Positions 62,919 through 64,000 of a stretch of 64,000 nt of DNA are shown piece after piece. A model generated the notes under the pieces. That model had not been told where the DNA came from. It did not search any database and was given only the letters and a program-made list of their open reading frames with translations. The number at the start of each line of letters is the position of its first letter. Position 1 is the first letter of the stretch. Location: NCBI GenBank assembly GCA_032251515.1, contig JAVVDU010000001.1, forward strand, positions 101,431-165,430, read 5' to 3'. The position numbers and the translations under genes were made by a program. Origin of the DNA: Carthagonibacter sp032251515 (GTDB lineage: Bacteria; Gemmatimonadota; Gemmatimonadetes; Palauibacterales; Palauibacteraceae).

Positions 62919-62962
62919 GGCCGGACCGGCGACCGCGGACCGGCGATCGGGGACCGGCCTTT
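62919..62962 (+). terminator. candidate terminator after the epimerase gene
   Basis: GGCCGGACC (62919-62927) pairs with GGACCGGCC (62951-62959) with one mismatch, followed by TTT. The loop is itself made of repeated GACCGGCGA-like units. It lies between two convergent genes, where termination is expected, but the weak T-run keeps confidence low. Confidence 0.4.
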
Positions 62963-62964
62963 CG

Positions 62965-63498
62965 CTACTTGCGCCGCACGGCGGCCAGCCAGCCCCGCCG
63001 CACGATCCGCTCGTCCTGCACGGAGACGAACGCGCCGGGCGCGACGCTCTCGATCGTGCGCACGACGTCGGGCACGTACCGCCGGCGCACCACGGTGTAG
63101 GTGATGTTCACCTCGCTGTCACGCCCGTGGCCCTGCAGGCGCGTCACGCCGAAGCCCAGCTCCCGCAGGGCCGACGCCGGATCGGGCGCCTCGACGGTCG
63201 TGATCGCCTGGACCGTCGCGAGGCCCAGGGCGAGCCGGTTCTCCGCCCACAGCCCGACCGCCGTGCCCGCCGCGAAGCCGCCGGCGTACGCGACCACGTG
63301 GAGAGGGCTCGTCAGGTTCTGCACCACCGCTCCGGCGGCCAGCACCCACACCAGGACCTCCACGAATCCGATGAGGGGCGGCAGGTAGCGCCGGCCGCGC
63401 ACGGCCAGAAGCATGCGGAGCGTGCCGAGGGACACGTCCACGATCCGGAAAGCGAAGATGAGCAGTGGGCCCCACGGGCCCGCGAGGAGATCGACCAT
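62965..63498 (-). CDS. UPF0316 membrane protein (DUF5698 + DUF2179)
   Basis: 177 aa from ATG 63498. Three N-terminal membrane helices (LLIFAFRIVDVSLGTLRMLLAV, LIGFVEVLVWVLAAGAVVQNL, VVAYAGGFAAGTAVGLWAENRLALG) are followed by a DUF2179 domain (GFGVTRLQGHGRDSEVNITYTVVRRRYVPDVVRTIESVAPGAFVSVQDER). Members are inner-membrane proteins of unknown role. A longer frame to 63636 has no family support, so the internal ATG was used. Confidence 0.9.
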   Translation of the reverse strand: MVDLLAGPWGPLLIFAFRIVDVSLGTLRMLLAVRGRRYLPPLIGFVEVLVWVLAAGAVVQNLTSPLHVVAYAGGFAAGTAVGLWAENRLALGLATVQAITTVEAPDPASALRELGFGVTRLQGHGRDSEVNITYTVVRRRYVPDVVRTIESVAPGAFVSVQDERIVRRGWLAAVRRK

Positions 63499-63650
63499 AG
63501 CGTGGCAACCTATGAAGTCCGCTCCTGCCGCGGGAGGTCTCGGGCCCTCACGCGGAGCGACCACGCGACGCCCGGGGGGAGTTTCGCCCGCGCGATATTG
63601 CGAGTATTGTTGCACGTCGACCGGAGCTACCACCATCGAGGAGCGGAGAC

Positions 63651-64000
63651 ATGGCGAAGCACAACTTCGAAGTGAAGAAGTACCAGATCACCCTCGGGGA
63701 CCATCCGTCCACCTGGGGCGGCCTGTCGGTCCGTGCCCGCGGGATCGTGGCCTGCTTCGGTGACCACCTGCGCCTGCTCTTCTACTTCCTGCCCGCGGGA
63801 GCCGAGATGCCGGCGCCGCTCTGGAACGAGGACGCCCGCGTGGCGGTGACGTTCCTCCCGTACGACGCGCTTCTCCCGTTCGTCGACATGCTTCGCAACG
63901 AGAAGCCCATCTACGGGAACATCGACACGGAGAACCCGGGCGACAGTTACGTCAGCACGATGCACGAGCCGGTCGGCGAAGAGGAGAAGCGGGGCGGCCT
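63651..64000 (+). CDS. hypothetical protein, incomplete at the window edge
   Basis: At least 116 aa from ATG 63651, preceded by GAGGAGCGGAG. It reads MAKHNFEVKKYQITLGDHPSTWGGLSVRARGIVACFGDHLRLLFYFLPAGAEMPAPLWNEDARVAVTFLPYDALLPFVDMLRNEKPIYG and continues with an acidic tail. It looks like a small soluble alpha/beta protein; I do not recognise the family. The stop is outside the window. It is divergent from the UPF0316 gene, with about 150 bases between them. Confidence 0.75.
   Translation, partial: MAKHNFEVKKYQITLGDHPSTWGGLSVRARGIVACFGDHLRLLFYFLPAGAEMPAPLWNEDARVAVTFLPYDALLPFVDMLRNEKPIYGNIDTENPGDSYVSTMHEPVGEEEKRGG

Overview
The window is very GC-rich bacterial chromosome with third-codon positions almost always G or C, and no plasmid, phage, IS, CRISPR, rRNA or tRNA signal that I could see. 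Seven runs of exactly 100 N mark scaffold joins, so it is a draft, probably metagenome-derived, assembly. Core genes (dnaG, recJ, mutS2, hrcA-dnaJ, obg, prfA-prmC, coaD, tmk), fused transaldolase/phosphoglucose isomerase, many secreted S9/S41 peptidases, a streptogramin-lyase-like propeller, inositol-phosphate synthase and a full hyp set would fit a Gemmatimonadota-like bacterium. That placement is inference from gene content only.

Layout. (1) 1-12.2 kb, minus strand: a compact housekeeping run, rsmE-HIT-mutS2-dnaG-zinc-ribbon protein-recJ-rsmD-coaD-pta, ending in a partner-switching stress module (STAS antagonist, receiver-like/RsbW kinase, GAF-SpoIIE phosphatase cut by the window edge). (2) 12.3-20.5 kb: an unknown protein, malQ, then transketolase, rpiB and tal-pgi, i.e. 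the non-oxidative pentose phosphate branch. (3) 20.6-33.0 kb, minus: small membrane protein, glutamine-synthetase-like enzyme, VKOR-DsbA fusion, DinB, dnaJ, hrcA, hemW, dprA, obg, CMD protein, asparaginase, EamA transporter, rhodanese lipoprotein. (4) 33.2-34.5 kb, plus: DUF1295 membrane enzyme and an HU protein with its own promoter and terminator. (5) 34.6-43.5 kb, minus: tandem S41 proteases, tmk, ino1, CDP-alcohol phosphatidyltransferase (inositol lipid pathway), ylbF-like, prmC, prfA, rpmE. (6) 43.7-50.0 kb: a small lipoprotein and hypABFCDE (minus) without hydrogenase subunits. (7) 50.0-57.5 kb: oligopeptidase B and an S9 peptidase back to back, SDR, Vgb-like propeller, YbaK-like deacylase, HEAT protein, MscS channel. 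(8) 57.6-62.9 kb, plus: a tightly packed cluster of threonine-synthase-like enzyme, DUF1611 (DgcN-type) protein, a MurL-like domain apparently fused to a creatininase domain, and a dipeptide-epimerase-family enzyme. Its common theme looks like D-glutamate / glutamyl-peptide stereochemistry. (9) 62.9-64.0 kb: UPF0316 membrane protein and the start of an unknown protein.

Most genes lie in long, translationally coupled runs with 4-base NTGA stop/start overlaps. Several genes (malQ, asparaginase, EamA, tmk, probably mutS2) lack an ATG/GTG/TTG at the position their family alignment demands and seem to start at CTG, ATC or ATT. There is no gene-free stretch longer than about 300 bases. The best leads are the D-glutamate-themed cluster with its apparent MurL-creatininase fusion and an internal AT-rich rare-codon patch, a HypA without its zinc domain, and the non-canonical starts. 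One gap (12765-12864) is flanked by an exact 55-bp duplication and is almost certainly an assembly artefact.
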